Source of the DNA: Bradyrhizobium sp. SRL28
GTDB lineage: Bacteria > Pseudomonadota > Alphaproteobacteria > Rhizobiales > Xanthobacteraceae
Reading direction: 5' to 3'
DNA length: 64,000 bases
Assembly: GCF_018596315.1 (NCBI RefSeq)
Contig: NZ_JAHEAG010000021.1
Coordinates: 62,001 to 126,000 of the forward strand
Position numbers and translations under genes: made by a program. Positions 26,740 through 36,005 of the stretch are shown here, in pieces (the first letter of the stretch is position 1; each line of letters starts with the position of its first letter). The notes under the pieces are model-generated. The model was given only the letters and a program-made list of their open reading frames with translations. It made no database searches and was not told the DNA's origin.

Positions 26740-27912
26740 CTAGGCCTTCAGGACGTCGCGTCCGATAATGAGTTTCTGGACTTCAGTCGCGCCTTCATAG
26801 ATGCGCAACGCTCGTATCTCGCGGTAAAGCTGCTCGACCATCTCGCCCGAGCGAACGCCGCGGCCGCCGAACATCTGCACGGCACGGTCGATCACTTCCT
26901 GCGCGGTTTCGGTCGCAACCATCTTCGCCATCGCCGCTTCACGCGTCGTGGAAGCTTTCTGCACGTCGCGCCGCCAGGCCGCTCGGTAGGTGAGAAGCGC
27001 GCTGGCATCGACGCCCGCCGCCATGTCGCCGAGGGCCGCCTGCGTCAATTGCTGGTCGCCCAACACGCCACCGAACATCCGCCGGGTCCGCGCATGCAGT
27101 GTTGCTTCATCGAGCGCACGGCGGGCAAAACCCAGTGCTGCGGCTGCGACCGACGCGCGGAAAATATCGAGGGTCCGCATCGCGATCTTGAAACCTTCGC
27201 CCGGCGAACCCAACAGCCGCCCCGCCGGAATCCGGCAGCCCTCGAAACGTAGCGTCGCCAGCGGATGCGGCGCCATCACGTCGATGCGGTCGGCAATCGA
27301 GAATCCAGGATCGTCCGGAAGCACCACAAAGGCCGAAATGCCCCGCGCCCCCGGCGCCTCGCCGGTTCGTGCAAACAGCGTATAGACGTCCGCAATGCCG
27401 CCGTTGGAGATCCAGGTCTTCTCGCCATCCAGGATGTAGTGATCGCCCTCGCGCCGGGCGCTGCAGGCCATGGCGGCGACGTCGGAACCGGCTTCCTTCT
27501 CCGACAGGGCAAAAGCAGCGACCCATTCGCCACGTCGGGCCTTCGGCAACACCATTGCGCGCAATTCGGGTGACCCGGCAATCGCCACCGCACCGGTGCC
27601 AAGTCCCTGCATCGCAAAAGCGAAATCGGCGAGCCCGCTGTGCCAGGCCAGCGTCTCGCGGGCCAGACAAATCAGCCGGGAATCGATCACCGCATCAGGC
27701 CGATCGCCTGCAACCGACGTCTCCAGCAATCCCGCGGCGCCAAGCTGGCGAACCAGCGAACGGCAGGTCTCGTCGACGTCACCGCTATGCGTATCGCCAA
27801 GACCGGCTGCAAATGCATCGAGCGCCGCCGCGTATTCGCTGTGACGGGAATCGAAGAACGGCCACGCGAGATGTTCGCGAGACGGCCCGCGTAGTTGCGA
27901 AACCGGGGTCAT
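26740..27912 (-). CDS. acyl-CoA dehydrogenase
   Basis: A 390-residue FAD enzyme. The N-terminal region, middle FAD-binding motif FALSEKEAGSD and EKTWISNGG, and C-terminal helix bundle with FGGRGVRSGEM and YEGATEVQK (Glu before GA as catalytic base) are all present. The ATG at 27912 has GGGAGA six bases upstream; the in-frame TTG at 27927 is discounted. It heads the operon running down to 21469. It could dehydrogenate a ring-derived acyl-CoA; chain length preference is not evident. Confidence 0.9.
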   Translation of the reverse strand: MTPVSQLRGPSREHLAWPFFDSRHSEYAAALDAFAAGLGDTHSGDVDETCRSLVRQLGAAGLLETSVAGDRPDAVIDSRLICLARETLAWHSGLADFAFAMQGLGTGAVAIAGSPELRAMVLPKARRGEWVAAFALSEKEAGSDVAAMACSARREGDHYILDGEKTWISNGGIADVYTLFARTGEAPGARGISAFVVLPDDPGFSIADRIDVMAPHPLATLRFEGCRIPAGRLLGSPGEGFKIAMRTLDIFRASVAAAALGFARRALDEATLHARTRRMFGGVLGDQQLTQAALGDMAAGVDASALLTYRAAWRRDVQKASTTREAAMAKMVATETAQEVIDRAVQMFGGRGVRSGEMVEQLYREIRALRIYEGATEVQKLIIGRDVLKA

Positions 27913-27971
27913 GTCAGTCTCCCGCAAAGGCCGCCTTGGCGCACGCCGCCAAGTGCGACGCGCTCCAATAA

Positions 27972-27991
27972 TGTTTCATGGCTAAAATATC
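27972..27991. promoter_or_regulatory. putative MarR operator, site 4
   Basis: TGTTTCATGGCTAAAATATC shares 15 of 20 positions with the reverse complement of site 3, and TGTTTnATGnCTAAAAT with site 5. It lies 60 bases upstream of the acyl-CoA dehydrogenase start on the minus strand, in the divergent region. Confidence 0.5.
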
Positions 27992-28127
27992 CTGTCAAGC
28001 GAGCCGATCCGGCGCCAGAGCCGGCCAGCTGTGCATGAAGCCCACGAAATAGGCTACAAAATTGCACATAGCTGCGCGCAGGATGTTTTGTCATGCGCAA
28101 ACCTGCAAGTCCGATTGACATCATTTT

Positions 28128-28147
28128 TGTTTGATGTCTAAAATTAT
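28128..28147. promoter_or_regulatory. putative MarR operator, site 5
   Basis: TGTTTGATGTCTAAAATTAT lies 44 bases upstream of the ketoacid oxidoreductase alpha start and is very similar to site 4 on the other side of the same divergent promoter region. Confidence 0.5.
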
Positions 28148-28190
28148 ATTCGGTCATCCGGAGTTCCGGGCGAGGCCTCAGGAGGCGAGC

Positions 28191-30353
28191 ATGGCAGAAC
28201 GCTCTTTCGCGCGCGAGGTGGAAGACCTCAAGCTCGGCGCCGGCCAGGAATTTCGCGGCGAAGGCATCCTCGCCATTACAAAAGCATTGCTCGAATGCGG
28301 CGTCAGCTATGTCGCCGGCTACCAGGGCGCGCCGATCTCGCATCTGATGGACGTGCTGTCGGACGCGCAGGATATCCTTTCCGACCTCGGCGTGCATTTC
28401 GAATCGAGCGCCAGCGAGGCGACGGCGGCGGCGACGCTGGCCGCGTCCGTGATGTATCCGATCCGCGGCGCGGTCACGTTCAAGGCCCCGGTCGGCATCA
28501 ACGTCGCGTCCGACGCGCTCGCCAACCTGTCTTCGGGCGGCGTCACCGGCGGGGCGCTCATCATTATCGGCGAGGATTACGGCGAAGGCTCCTCCATCAT
28601 GCAGGAGCGTTCGCACGCATTTGCGATGAAGTCGCAGCTCTGGCTTGTCGATCCGCGGCCCAACGTGGCGTCCATCGTCAAGGCCGTGCACGATTCCTTC
28701 GAGCTATCCGAAGCGTCGAATACGCCCGTGATGCTGGAAGTGCGGATCCGCGCCTGCCATGTGCATGGCCGCTTCGCCACCCGCGACAATGTCCGCCCTA
28801 CCTTTCCGCTGTCCCGCGCGCTCGATGCGCCGTCGCGCGACACCAACCGCATCGTGCTGCCGCCGGCCTCGTTCCTGCATGAAAAGGAAAAGATCGAGCA
28901 CCGCTGGCCCGCGGCGGTCGAATTCATCCACGCGCGCGGCATGAACGAGACGTTCGACGGCGATATCGACGATATCGGCATCATCATGCAGGGCGGCATG
29001 TATAACGGCGTCATCACGGCGCTGCGCGAGGCTGGCCTTGCCGATATCTGGGGCGAGACGCGGGTGCCGCTCTACGTGATGAACGTGACCTACCCGATCG
29101 TCGACCGCGAGGTGATCGACTTCTGCCGCGGCAAGAAGGCGGTGCTGATGGTCGAGGAAGGCCAGCCCGAATTCATCGAGCAGGCGCTGCACAAGGTCCT
29201 GCGCAACGCGGACATTCCGGCAAAACTGCACGGCAAGGACCTGCTCCCGATGGCCGGCGAATACACCGCCCAGGTGATGGGCGCGGCGATCGGCGCCTTC
29301 ATCCGCCGCTGGCGGGCGGATGTGCTGCCAGCCTCCGCACGTGCACCGAACATTGATCGTGTCGAGGTCGACGACAAGATCCGGGCATTGGCCGACGTGG
29401 TGCCGCCGCGGCCGCCGGGCTTTTGCACCGGCTGTCCGGAGCGGCCGATCTTTTCCGCGATGAAGCTGGTGGAGAAGGAACTCGGTCCGCATCATATCGC
29501 CGCCGATATCGGCTGCCATTTGTTCTCGATCCTGCCGCCGTTCAATATCGGCGCCACCACCATGGGTTACGGGCTCGGCCCGGCGTCGGCTTCGGCCTTC
29601 AACGTTCCGGCGAGCAAGCGCTCGATCTCGATCATGGGCGATGGCGGCTTCTGGCATAACGGGCTGACCAGTGGCGTCGGCAACGCCGTCTTCAACCAGC
29701 ACGACAGCGTGATCGTGGTGGTCGACAATTACTATTCCGCCGCGACCGGCGGCCAGGACATCCCCTCCTCCCGCGCCGACAACCGTTCGCGCTCGACCAA
29801 GCATCCGATCGTCGAAGCAGTAAAGGGCGTCGGCGCCAAATGGGTACGCCAGATCGACCGCACCTACGACGTCAAGCGCATGCGCGACACGCTGCGCGAG
29901 GCGCTGACGACGGAGGAGAAGGGACCGAAGATCATCGTCGCCTCGTCGGAGTGCATGCTGAACAAGCAGCGGCGCGTGAAGCCGCTTGTCGCGGCCGCCA
30001 CCAAGCGCGGCGAACGCGTCGTGCGCGAGCGCTTCGGCGTCGACGAGGACGTTTGTTCCGGCGACCACGCCTGCATCCGCCTGTCGGGCTGCCCGTCGCT
30101 GTCGGTCAAGCCGACGACCGATCCGTTGAAGGACAATCCGGTCGCGGCCGTCGACAATACCTGCGTAGGCTGCGGGCATTGCGGCGAGGTCGCGGATGCC
30201 GCCGTGCTGTGTCCTTCCTTCTACCGCGCCGACATCGTTTCCAATCCGAGCGCCTTCGAAGCCCGGCTCGACCGCATCTGGCGGAGTGTGATCGGCGCGT
30301 TGCAGCGCCGGCGGGCGGGACGGCGGATCATGTTCCAACAGGAGGCGGTATGA
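28191..30353 (+). CDS. indolepyruvate:ferredoxin oxidoreductase-like, alpha subunit
   Basis: A 720-residue subunit of a 2-ketoacid:ferredoxin oxidoreductase. The thiamine diphosphate motif GDGGFWHNGLTSGVGNAV lies near residues 485-505 and is followed by VVVDNYYSAATGG. The C-terminal region carries ferredoxin-like clusters, CVGCGHC plus a further Cys. The start at 28191 follows AGGAGG. Such enzymes decarboxylate an aryl 2-keto acid to the aryl-CoA, reducing ferredoxin. Isatinate, an arylglyoxylate, is a plausible substrate here, giving anthraniloyl-CoA; indolepyruvate itself is an alternative. Its stop overlaps the beta gene by four bases. Confidence 0.92.
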   Translation: MAERSFAREVEDLKLGAGQEFRGEGILAITKALLECGVSYVAGYQGAPISHLMDVLSDAQDILSDLGVHFESSASEATAAATLAASVMYPIRGAVTFKAPVGINVASDALANLSSGGVTGGALIIIGEDYGEGSSIMQERSHAFAMKSQLWLVDPRPNVASIVKAVHDSFELSEASNTPVMLEVRIRACHVHGRFATRDNVRPTFPLSRALDAPSRDTNRIVLPPASFLHEKEKIEHRWPAAVEFIHARGMNETFDGDIDDIGIIMQGGMYNGVITALREAGLADIWGETRVPLYVMNVTYPIVDREVIDFCRGKKAVLMVEEGQPEFIEQALHKVLRNADIPAKLHGKDLLPMAGEYTAQVMGAAIGAFIRRWRADVLPASARAPNIDRVEVDDKIRALADVVPPRPPGFCTGCPERPIFSAMKLVEKELGPHHIAADIGCHLFSILPPFNIGATTMGYGLGPASASAFNVPASKRSISIMGDGGFWHNGLTSGVGNAVFNQHDSVIVVVDNYYSAATGGQDIPSSRADNRSRSTKHPIVEAVKGVGAKWVRQIDRTYDVKRMRDTLREALTTEEKGPKIIVASSECMLNKQRRVKPLVAAATKRGERVVRERFGVDEDVCSGDHACIRLSGCPSLSVKPTTDPLKDNPVAAVDNTCVGCGHCGEVADAAVLCPSFYRADIVSNPSAFEARLDRIWRSVIGALQRRRAGRRIMFQQEAV

Positions 30354-31894
30354 ACGTCTCCATAGCCCCCTCCTCCGTCGCGCTCAGTCAGGCACGCCCC
30401 ATCACCGTCGCGGTGCTCGCGATGGGCGGCCAGGGTGGTGGCGTGCTGGTCGACTGGATCGTGGCGCTCGCCGAGCGGCGCGGCTGGTTCGCGCAATCGA
30501 CCTCGGTGCCCGGCGTCGCCCAGCGCACCGGCGCCACGATCTACTACATCGAGATGATCGCGCCCAACACCAGCAAGCCGGACCGCTACCCCGTGCTGTC
30601 GCTGATGCCGGCACCGGGCAAGGTCGACATCGTGATCGGCGCCGAATTGATGGAAGCAGGCCGCGCCATCCTGCGCGGCCTGGTCTCGCCCGACCGCACG
30701 TTGTTGATCGGCTCCTCGCACCGTTCGCTGGCCGTAATCGAGAAGACCGCGCCTGGCGACGGCACCGCCGACGCGTCACAGGTCTATGAGGCCGCGAACG
30801 TTGCGGCCAACCGCTTCATCGCGTTCGACATGGCCGAGATCGCGGATGCCACCGGCAGCGTGGTTTCCTCAGTGCTGTTCGGTGCGCTCGCGGGCTCCGG
30901 CGCCCTGCCCTTCACGACCGAGGATTTTGAAGCCACGATCCGCTCAGCCGGCGTCGGCGTCGATGCCAGCCTGCGCGCTTTCACCGCCGGCCGCGAGCGG
31001 GCCGTCTCCGAGCTCGCGCAAGATCCCAAGATCAAGCCAGCAGCGAAGCCGCCGCTCGCAAAGCGCTTTCCGCGGCTCGAGCCGATCGGCCATGCCGATT
31101 ACGACGCGCTTGTCGCGCGGGCGCGGCAATTGCCAGCAGAGCTACACGGAATCGTCGCGGCCGGCCTGCAGCGTGTCGTCGATTATCAGGACATCGCTTA
31201 TGGCCGCGAATATCTCGACCGGCTGGACGCGATGCCGCGCGACGCGACCACCCTGGTGCAGGGCTTTGCCAAATATCTCGCCATCGCGATGGCCTATGAC
31301 GACGTGATCCGCGTGGCCGATCTCAAGACCCGCGCGGGACGGTTCGACCGGGTACGCCGCGAGGCGCGGGCCGGCGATGACCAGATCCTCGGGATCACCG
31401 AATTTTTCCATCCACGGATCGAGGAAATGGCGGGACTCTTGCCGCCCCGGCTCGGAGAGAAGATCGAGCGCAGCGAGCGGATCGCCCGGCTGATCGATCG
31501 CGGAAGAAAATTGCGTACGACCGCACCCGCGGCGTTCCTGATGCTGTACTGCGTTGCAGGCCTGCGGCGATTCCGCCGCCGCACGCTGCGGCATTCGCGA
31601 GAGATGCGCCACCTCGATCAATGGGCGCAACGTATCAGGAAATTCGCCGCAAGCGATGTCGCGCTGGCAACCGCCGTATGCGAGGCGCGCCGCCTCGTCG
31701 GCGGCTACTCGGATACACATTCCCGCGGTGAATCGAAATTCGACAAGGTCATGCTTGCGTCCGAGCGCCTGGCCGGCCGGCCCGATGCCGCCGAATGGGT
31801 GCAGCGGCTGACCAAGGTCGCACTGAAGGACGCCGATGGCGCCGAACTCGACGGCGCGTTGCGCACCGTCGAGACATTGTTCGAGGACGCCTGA
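30350..31894 (+). CDS. indolepyruvate oxidoreductase-like, beta/gamma subunit
   Basis: A 514-residue partner subunit of the alpha chain. The N-terminal part (TVAVLAMGGQGGGVL, SVPGVAQRTGATIYYIEMI) is the POR/IOR gamma domain that binds the CoA side. The C-terminal half is a longer Arg-rich region (DUF6537-like in my recollection) found in the 'indolepyruvate oxidoreductase subunit beta family' of proteobacteria. The start at ATG 30350 overlaps the alpha stop (ATGA). The upstream frame to 29840 is shadow. With the alpha subunit it likely forms an active heterodimer or larger complex. Confidence 0.9.
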   Translation: MNVSIAPSSVALSQARPITVAVLAMGGQGGGVLVDWIVALAERRGWFAQSTSVPGVAQRTGATIYYIEMIAPNTSKPDRYPVLSLMPAPGKVDIVIGAELMEAGRAILRGLVSPDRTLLIGSSHRSLAVIEKTAPGDGTADASQVYEAANVAANRFIAFDMAEIADATGSVVSSVLFGALAGSGALPFTTEDFEATIRSAGVGVDASLRAFTAGRERAVSELAQDPKIKPAAKPPLAKRFPRLEPIGHADYDALVARARQLPAELHGIVAAGLQRVVDYQDIAYGREYLDRLDAMPRDATTLVQGFAKYLAIAMAYDDVIRVADLKTRAGRFDRVRREARAGDDQILGITEFFHPRIEEMAGLLPPRLGEKIERSERIARLIDRGRKLRTTAPAAFLMLYCVAGLRRFRRRTLRHSREMRHLDQWAQRIRKFAASDVALATAVCEARRLVGGYSDTHSRGESKFDKVMLASERLAGRPDAAEWVQRLTKVALKDADGAELDGALRTVETLFEDA

Positions 31895-31896
31895 GG

Positions 31897-32862
31897 ATGG
31901 ATCAATTCGAAGTCGTGGTGTCGAAGGCCGAGGCGCTCACGCCGCGCATCCGTGAATTCGTGCTAGCGCGCGCTCACGGCGCCCCGATGCCGGGCTGGTC
32001 CGCCGGCGCCCATATCGATGTCCATCTGCCCGATGTCGGCCGGCGCTCCTATTCGCTGATCGAGACAAATTCTCCGCGTGCGGCCGCCGAGCATCCGACC
32101 GCCTATCGCATCGCCGTGCTGCAGGAAAGCAAGAGCCGCGGCGGCTCTACTTTCATGCACGGTCTCAAGACCGGCGATCGCCTGACGATCTCGCCGCCGG
32201 CGAACAATTTTCCCCTCGGCGCGGGCGCAGGTGAAGTCGCGCTGGTCGCGGGCGGCATCGGCGTGACACCACTGCTCGCGATGGCCTGCGAATTGAGCGC
32301 GGCGAAACGGCCGTTCTCGTTCTATTACGCCGGCCGCAGCCGCAGCGAACTCGCCTTTCTCGGCGACATCGAGCGGCTGGCCAGCACCAGCACGACCATC
32401 CACGCCGACGACGAAGCCGGCCGGTTTTTCGATCTCGAGGGCCTAATGAACCGGCTCGCGCCCGACGCGCCACTTTACCTCTGCGGACCGCTGCCGATGA
32501 TCGAGGCCGCGATCGCGCTGGCCAAGCAGATGAACTGGCCGCAAGGGCGGCTGCATTTCGAAATCTTCACCGCGCCCGAAGAGAAATCCGGCGACTCCGC
32601 TTTCGAGGTCGAACTCAAGAACAGCGGGCGTGTCTACGAAATTCCTGCCGGCATGACCATCCTCGACGTGCTGCTCGAGGCCGGCGAAGACCCGATACAT
32701 GACTGCAAGCGCGGCGATTGCGGGATCTGTCAGACGACTGTCATCGAGGGCATTCCCGATCATCGCGACTACATCTTGAGCGAAAGCGAGAAGGCATCGA
32801 ACAAGGTGATGCAGATCTGTATTTCGCGCGCGAAAACCAAAAGACTTGTGCTCGACCTGTGA
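31897..32862 (+). CDS. PDR/VanB-type flavin and 2Fe-2S oxygenase reductase
   Basis: A 321-residue electron-transfer protein. N-terminal FMN/FAD domain (RRSYSLIE), NAD-binding domain (VAGGIGVTPLLAM, YLCGPLPMIEAA), and a C-terminal plant-type ferredoxin domain with CKRGDCGICQTTV plus a distal Cys. These reductases feed electrons from NADH to Rieske oxygenases. It lies 11 bp upstream of the oxygenase alpha subunit and is the obvious partner. The ATG at 31897 follows the previous stop by two bases (TGAGG as ribosome-binding site). Confidence 0.94.
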   Translation: MDQFEVVVSKAEALTPRIREFVLARAHGAPMPGWSAGAHIDVHLPDVGRRSYSLIETNSPRAAAEHPTAYRIAVLQESKSRGGSTFMHGLKTGDRLTISPPANNFPLGAGAGEVALVAGGIGVTPLLAMACELSAAKRPFSFYYAGRSRSELAFLGDIERLASTSTTIHADDEAGRFFDLEGLMNRLAPDAPLYLCGPLPMIEAAIALAKQMNWPQGRLHFEIFTAPEEKSGDSAFEVELKNSGRVYEIPAGMTILDVLLEAGEDPIHDCKRGDCGICQTTVIEGIPDHRDYILSESEKASNKVMQICISRAKTKRLVLDL

Positions 32863-32873
32863 AGGAGGAACGC

Positions 32874-34187
32874 ATGACCCGATATGCCGGCAACGCCGCC
32901 GCGCTTCGCGCGCTGGTCCGCGAGCAGGAAGTTCACCGCGACGTCTATGTCAGCGAAGAGGTGTTCCAGCTCGAGATGGCGCATATGTTCCCGAATAGCT
33001 GGGTCTATGTCGGCCACGACAGCCAGGTCCCCAATCCCGGCGACTATTACGGCACCACCATCGGTACGCAACCGGTCCTGCTGGTCCGCCATACCGACGG
33101 AAAGGTGCACGTGTTGCACAACCGCTGCCCCCACAAGGGCACGCGCATCACCTCCGAGACCTGCGGCAACACCGGCAAGTTCTTTCGCTGCCCCTACCAC
33201 GCCTGGAGCTTCAAGACCGATGGCTCGCTGCTCGCGATCCCCTTGAAGAAGGGCTATGAGAACACCGGCTTCGAGCAGAGCCATGCCGCGCCCGGAATGG
33301 CGCCGGTGCGGCATGTCCGCAACTACCGTGGCTTCGTATTCGCCAAGATCAATGACGGCGGCCTCGATTTCGAAGAGTTCTTCGGCGAAAGCCTGTCGAG
33401 CTTCGACAACATGGTCGACCGTTCGCCGGTCGGCCAGCTCAAGGTCGCCGGCGGCGTGCTGCGCTACATGCACAATTGCAATTGGAAGATGCTGGTCGAA
33501 AACCAGACCGACACCTGCCATCCGATGGTGGCGCATGAGTCCTCCGCCGGGACCGTGGTCGAGGTCTGGAAGAAGGCACCTCCCGGCACCAAGAAGCCGA
33601 TGGCGGTCGAGATCATCGCCCCCTTCATGAGCCCGTACGAGTTCTTCGAGAACATGGGCATCCGGATCTGGGACAACGGCCACGGCCACACCGGCGTGCA
33701 CCACTCGATCCATTCCGATTATTCGGCGGTGCCCGGCTATTTCGACAAGATGACGGCGGCGTATGGCGAGGCCCGCGCCAAGGCGATCCTGGACGAAAAC
33801 AGACACAACACCGTCTATTTCCCCAACATCATGATCAAGGGTCCGATCCAGCTGTTGCGGCAGTTCAAGCCGATTGCGGCCAACAAGACGCTGGTGGAGT
33901 CCTGGACGTTCCAGCTCGTCGATGCGCCCGACATGCTGCTGGAGCGCACGCTGATGTACAACCGGCTGATCAATGCGCCGACCTCCATCGTCGGCCATGA
34001 CGACCTCGAAATGTACGAACGCGCGCAGGAAGGCCTGCACTCGAACGGCAACGAGTGGGTGAACCTCCAGCGGCTCTACAGCCCCGACGAGGCCGAACAG
34101 ACCAATGTGGCGGTCAACGGAACCAGCGAGTGGCCGATGCGCCACCAGTTCCGGGCCTGGACCAAGTTCATGACGATGGGGATGTGA
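32874..34187 (+). CDS. Rieske aromatic-ring-hydroxylating oxygenase, alpha subunit (IadD-like)
   Basis: A 437-residue oxygenase subunit. The Rieske 2Fe-2S ligands are CPHKGT and FFRCPYHAW; the mononuclear iron site is NWKMLVENQTDTCHPMVAH, with the bridging Asp and two His ligands. AAGGAGGAA precedes ATG 32874. It makes a functional dioxygenase or monooxygenase with the beta subunit and the reductase just upstream. The reductase-alpha-beta order with a MarR gene downstream resembles iadCDE, the indole-3-acetate oxygenase of Variovorax; substrate assignment rests on that resemblance and the neighbours. Confidence 0.93.
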   Translation: MTRYAGNAAALRALVREQEVHRDVYVSEEVFQLEMAHMFPNSWVYVGHDSQVPNPGDYYGTTIGTQPVLLVRHTDGKVHVLHNRCPHKGTRITSETCGNTGKFFRCPYHAWSFKTDGSLLAIPLKKGYENTGFEQSHAAPGMAPVRHVRNYRGFVFAKINDGGLDFEEFFGESLSSFDNMVDRSPVGQLKVAGGVLRYMHNCNWKMLVENQTDTCHPMVAHESSAGTVVEVWKKAPPGTKKPMAVEIIAPFMSPYEFFENMGIRIWDNGHGHTGVHHSIHSDYSAVPGYFDKMTAAYGEARAKAILDENRHNTVYFPNIMIKGPIQLLRQFKPIAANKTLVESWTFQLVDAPDMLLERTLMYNRLINAPTSIVGHDDLEMYERAQEGLHSNGNEWVNLQRLYSPDEAEQTNVAVNGTSEWPMRHQFRAWTKFMTMGM

Positions 34188-34188
34188 C

Positions 34189-34701
34189 ATGAGCATGGTC
34201 GCTGAAGCTCCCCTGAAGAATGCGGTCCCCACCGATCAGGAATTGATCGACTTCGTCGTCCGCGAGGCGCGGCTGATCGACCAGCAGCGTTTCGACGAAT
34301 GGCTCGACATGTACGCCGACGACGCCTTCTACTGGATGCCGCTGGAATGGAATCAAACCGATCCGCGGCTGACCTGCTCGCTGATGTACGAGGACAAGCT
34401 GCTGCTCTCGATCCGGGTCGAGCGTCTCAAGGGCGCGCGAACTTTCAGCCAGAAGCCGAAGAGCCGCTGTCATCACGTGCTGCAGACGCCGCAGGTGGAT
34501 TCACGCGACGCCGCCGCCAACAGCTATGTCACCTGGACCCCGATACATTATGTCGAGACCCGCCTTGACGAGCAGGCGCTCTATGCGGCCTGGGTCACGC
34601 ATCATCTGAGCGTCGAGAACGGCAAGCTCAAGATCAAGCTGAAGCGCGTCGACCTGATCAATTGCGATGCTGCCTTCGGCAACATCCAGCTCTTTATGTA
34701 A
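34189..34701 (+). CDS. Rieske aromatic-ring-hydroxylating oxygenase, beta subunit (IadE-like)
   Basis: A 170-residue SnoaL/NTF2-fold subunit of the ring-hydroxylating dioxygenase beta family; EARLIDQQRFDEWLDMYADDAFYWMP is covered by the first 60 residues and is typical (given here only as a location, residues about 20-55). It starts one base after the alpha stop. It stabilises the alpha hexamer and has no cofactor. Stoichiometric expression with alpha is expected. Confidence 0.92.
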   Translation: MSMVAEAPLKNAVPTDQELIDFVVREARLIDQQRFDEWLDMYADDAFYWMPLEWNQTDPRLTCSLMYEDKLLLSIRVERLKGARTFSQKPKSRCHHVLQTPQVDSRDAAANSYVTWTPIHYVETRLDEQALYAAWVTHHLSVENGKLKIKLKRVDLINCDAAFGNIQLFM

Positions 34702-34707
34702 CGGAGA

Positions 34708-35442
34708 ATGAGCGTGGTCCATCACACGGCGATCGTCAGCGGCGGCAATACCGGCATCGGCGCTGCGATCGCGCGCGGACTTCTCGCCGAGGGCTATGAC
34801 GTGATCTCGCTGTCACGGCGAAAGCCCGACTGGAGCCACCCAAAGCTCTCCTCGCGCGAAGTCGACCTGCTCGATGCGACGGCGACGCGTCAGGCCGCGG
34901 CTGAAATCGCCGCGAAGGTTGCGATCACCCACGTCGTGCACAATGCCGGCGCGATCCGTGCCAAGCTGCTGGAAGAGGTCGCCGACGAGGATGTCGGCGC
35001 ACTGGCCCAGCTGCATTTCGGCGCCGCGATTGCGCTGGCGCAGGCGGCGCTGCCGGGCATGAAGCAGGCCCGCTTCGGCCGCATCGTGCTGCTGTCCTCC
35101 CGCGCCGCGCTGGGAGCTGCCACGCGCACGGTCTATTCGGCGACCAAGGCTGGCATCATCGGCATGGCGCGGACCTGGGCGCTGGAGCTTGCCCCCTTCG
35201 GCATCACCGTCAATGTCGTCGCCCCCGGCCCGATCGGAGATACCGAGATGTTCGAGAGCGTGATGTCACCGGAATCCGAGCGCGCAAAGAAGCTGGCGCA
35301 GTCGATTCCGCTCGGCCGCCTCGGAAAATCCGCCGACGTGGCGCGCGCGGTCAGCTTCTTCAGTTCACCGGATGCCGACTTCATCACCGGGCAGACGCTG
35401 TATGTCTGCGGCGGAGCCAGCATCGGATCAATTTCCATCTAG
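34708..35442 (+). CDS. short-chain dehydrogenase/reductase (SDR), catalytically complete
   Basis: A 244-residue classical SDR with an intact nucleotide motif (SGGNTGIG), NAG at the strand after the Rossmann core, and YSATK with the catalytic Tyr and Lys. It is the fifth gene of the operon, six bases after the oxygenase beta gene. It likely oxidises a diol or alcohol produced by the oxygenase, or reduces a carbonyl. It contrasts with the inactive SDR domain fused to DUF35 at 11598, and the two could form an active/inactive pair like BbsD/BbsC. Confidence 0.93.
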   Translation: MSVVHHTAIVSGGNTGIGAAIARGLLAEGYDVISLSRRKPDWSHPKLSSREVDLLDATATRQAAAEIAAKVAITHVVHNAGAIRAKLLEEVADEDVGALAQLHFGAAIALAQAALPGMKQARFGRIVLLSSRAALGAATRTVYSATKAGIIGMARTWALELAPFGITVNVVAPGPIGDTEMFESVMSPESERAKKLAQSIPLGRLGKSADVARAVSFFSSPDADFITGQTLYVCGGASIGSISI

Positions 35443-35450
35443 CCCGTGAG

Positions 35451-35987
35451 ATGCCAGACATGGATGCCACAGTAAAACGCAAGGCTAGATCCGCGAAGGG
35501 CGCGCGCGAGCAACCGTTGCGGCCGGCCGAGCCGGCGCACGAATCCGACGGCGCACATCTGGAATTGCGCATCTGGCTGCGGCTGCTCTCCTGCGCCACC
35601 CGGATCGAGAAGGCGCTGAACGCAAGGCTGCGCAAGGAGTTCAACACCACGCTGGCCCGCTTCGACCTGCTGGCGCAGCTCACGCGCAAGCCTGAAGGCG
35701 CGACCATGTCCGAGGTTTCCGAGCTTCTGATGGTTTCAAACGGCGCGATCACCGCACTGGTGCAGAAACTGGAAGCCGATGGCTTCATCCATCGCGAAGT
35801 CGATTCCGAGGACCGCCGCACCTTCCGTTTGCGCCTGTCGCAGGAAGGCGCCAAGGAATTCGGCCGGATGGCGCGCCGGCATGAGGAATGGGTGATTGCC
35901 CTGATCGGTGAACTGTCGCCCGTCGCGCAGTCTGACCTGCTGCAACATCTGACCCTGCTCAAGCGCCGCCTCGACAAGCATACCTGA
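35451..35987 (+). CDS. MarR-family transcriptional regulator (second of two paralogues)
   Basis: A 178-residue winged-helix regulator with a basic N-terminal tail. IWLRLLSCATRIEK, RFDLLAQLTRKPEG, the recognition helix LLMVSNGAITALVQKLEADG and wing SEDRRTFRL match the MarR at 5638. It ends the catabolic operon, eight bases after the SDR. In the iad system a MarR repressor binds the auxin ligand; a comparable role is inferred. No operator-like site is seen directly upstream, so it is probably made from the operon transcript. Confidence 0.92.
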   Translation: MPDMDATVKRKARSAKGAREQPLRPAEPAHESDGAHLELRIWLRLLSCATRIEKALNARLRKEFNTTLARFDLLAQLTRKPEGATMSEVSELLMVSNGAITALVQKLEADGFIHREVDSEDRRTFRLRLSQEGAKEFGRMARRHEEWVIALIGELSPVAQSDLLQHLTLLKRRLDKHT

Positions 35988-36005
35988 CTTTGAAATTCGA
36001 TCGCT

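Noticed and set aside
28704..30338. A long minus-strand frame opposite the ketoacid oxidoreductase alpha gene
   Set aside because: Low-complexity Arg/His/Asp-rich translation with no motif, antisense to a well-supported gene.
29840..31894. A 684-residue plus-strand frame
   Set aside because: The first part is shadow of the alpha subunit gene; the beta subunit starts at ATG 30350.
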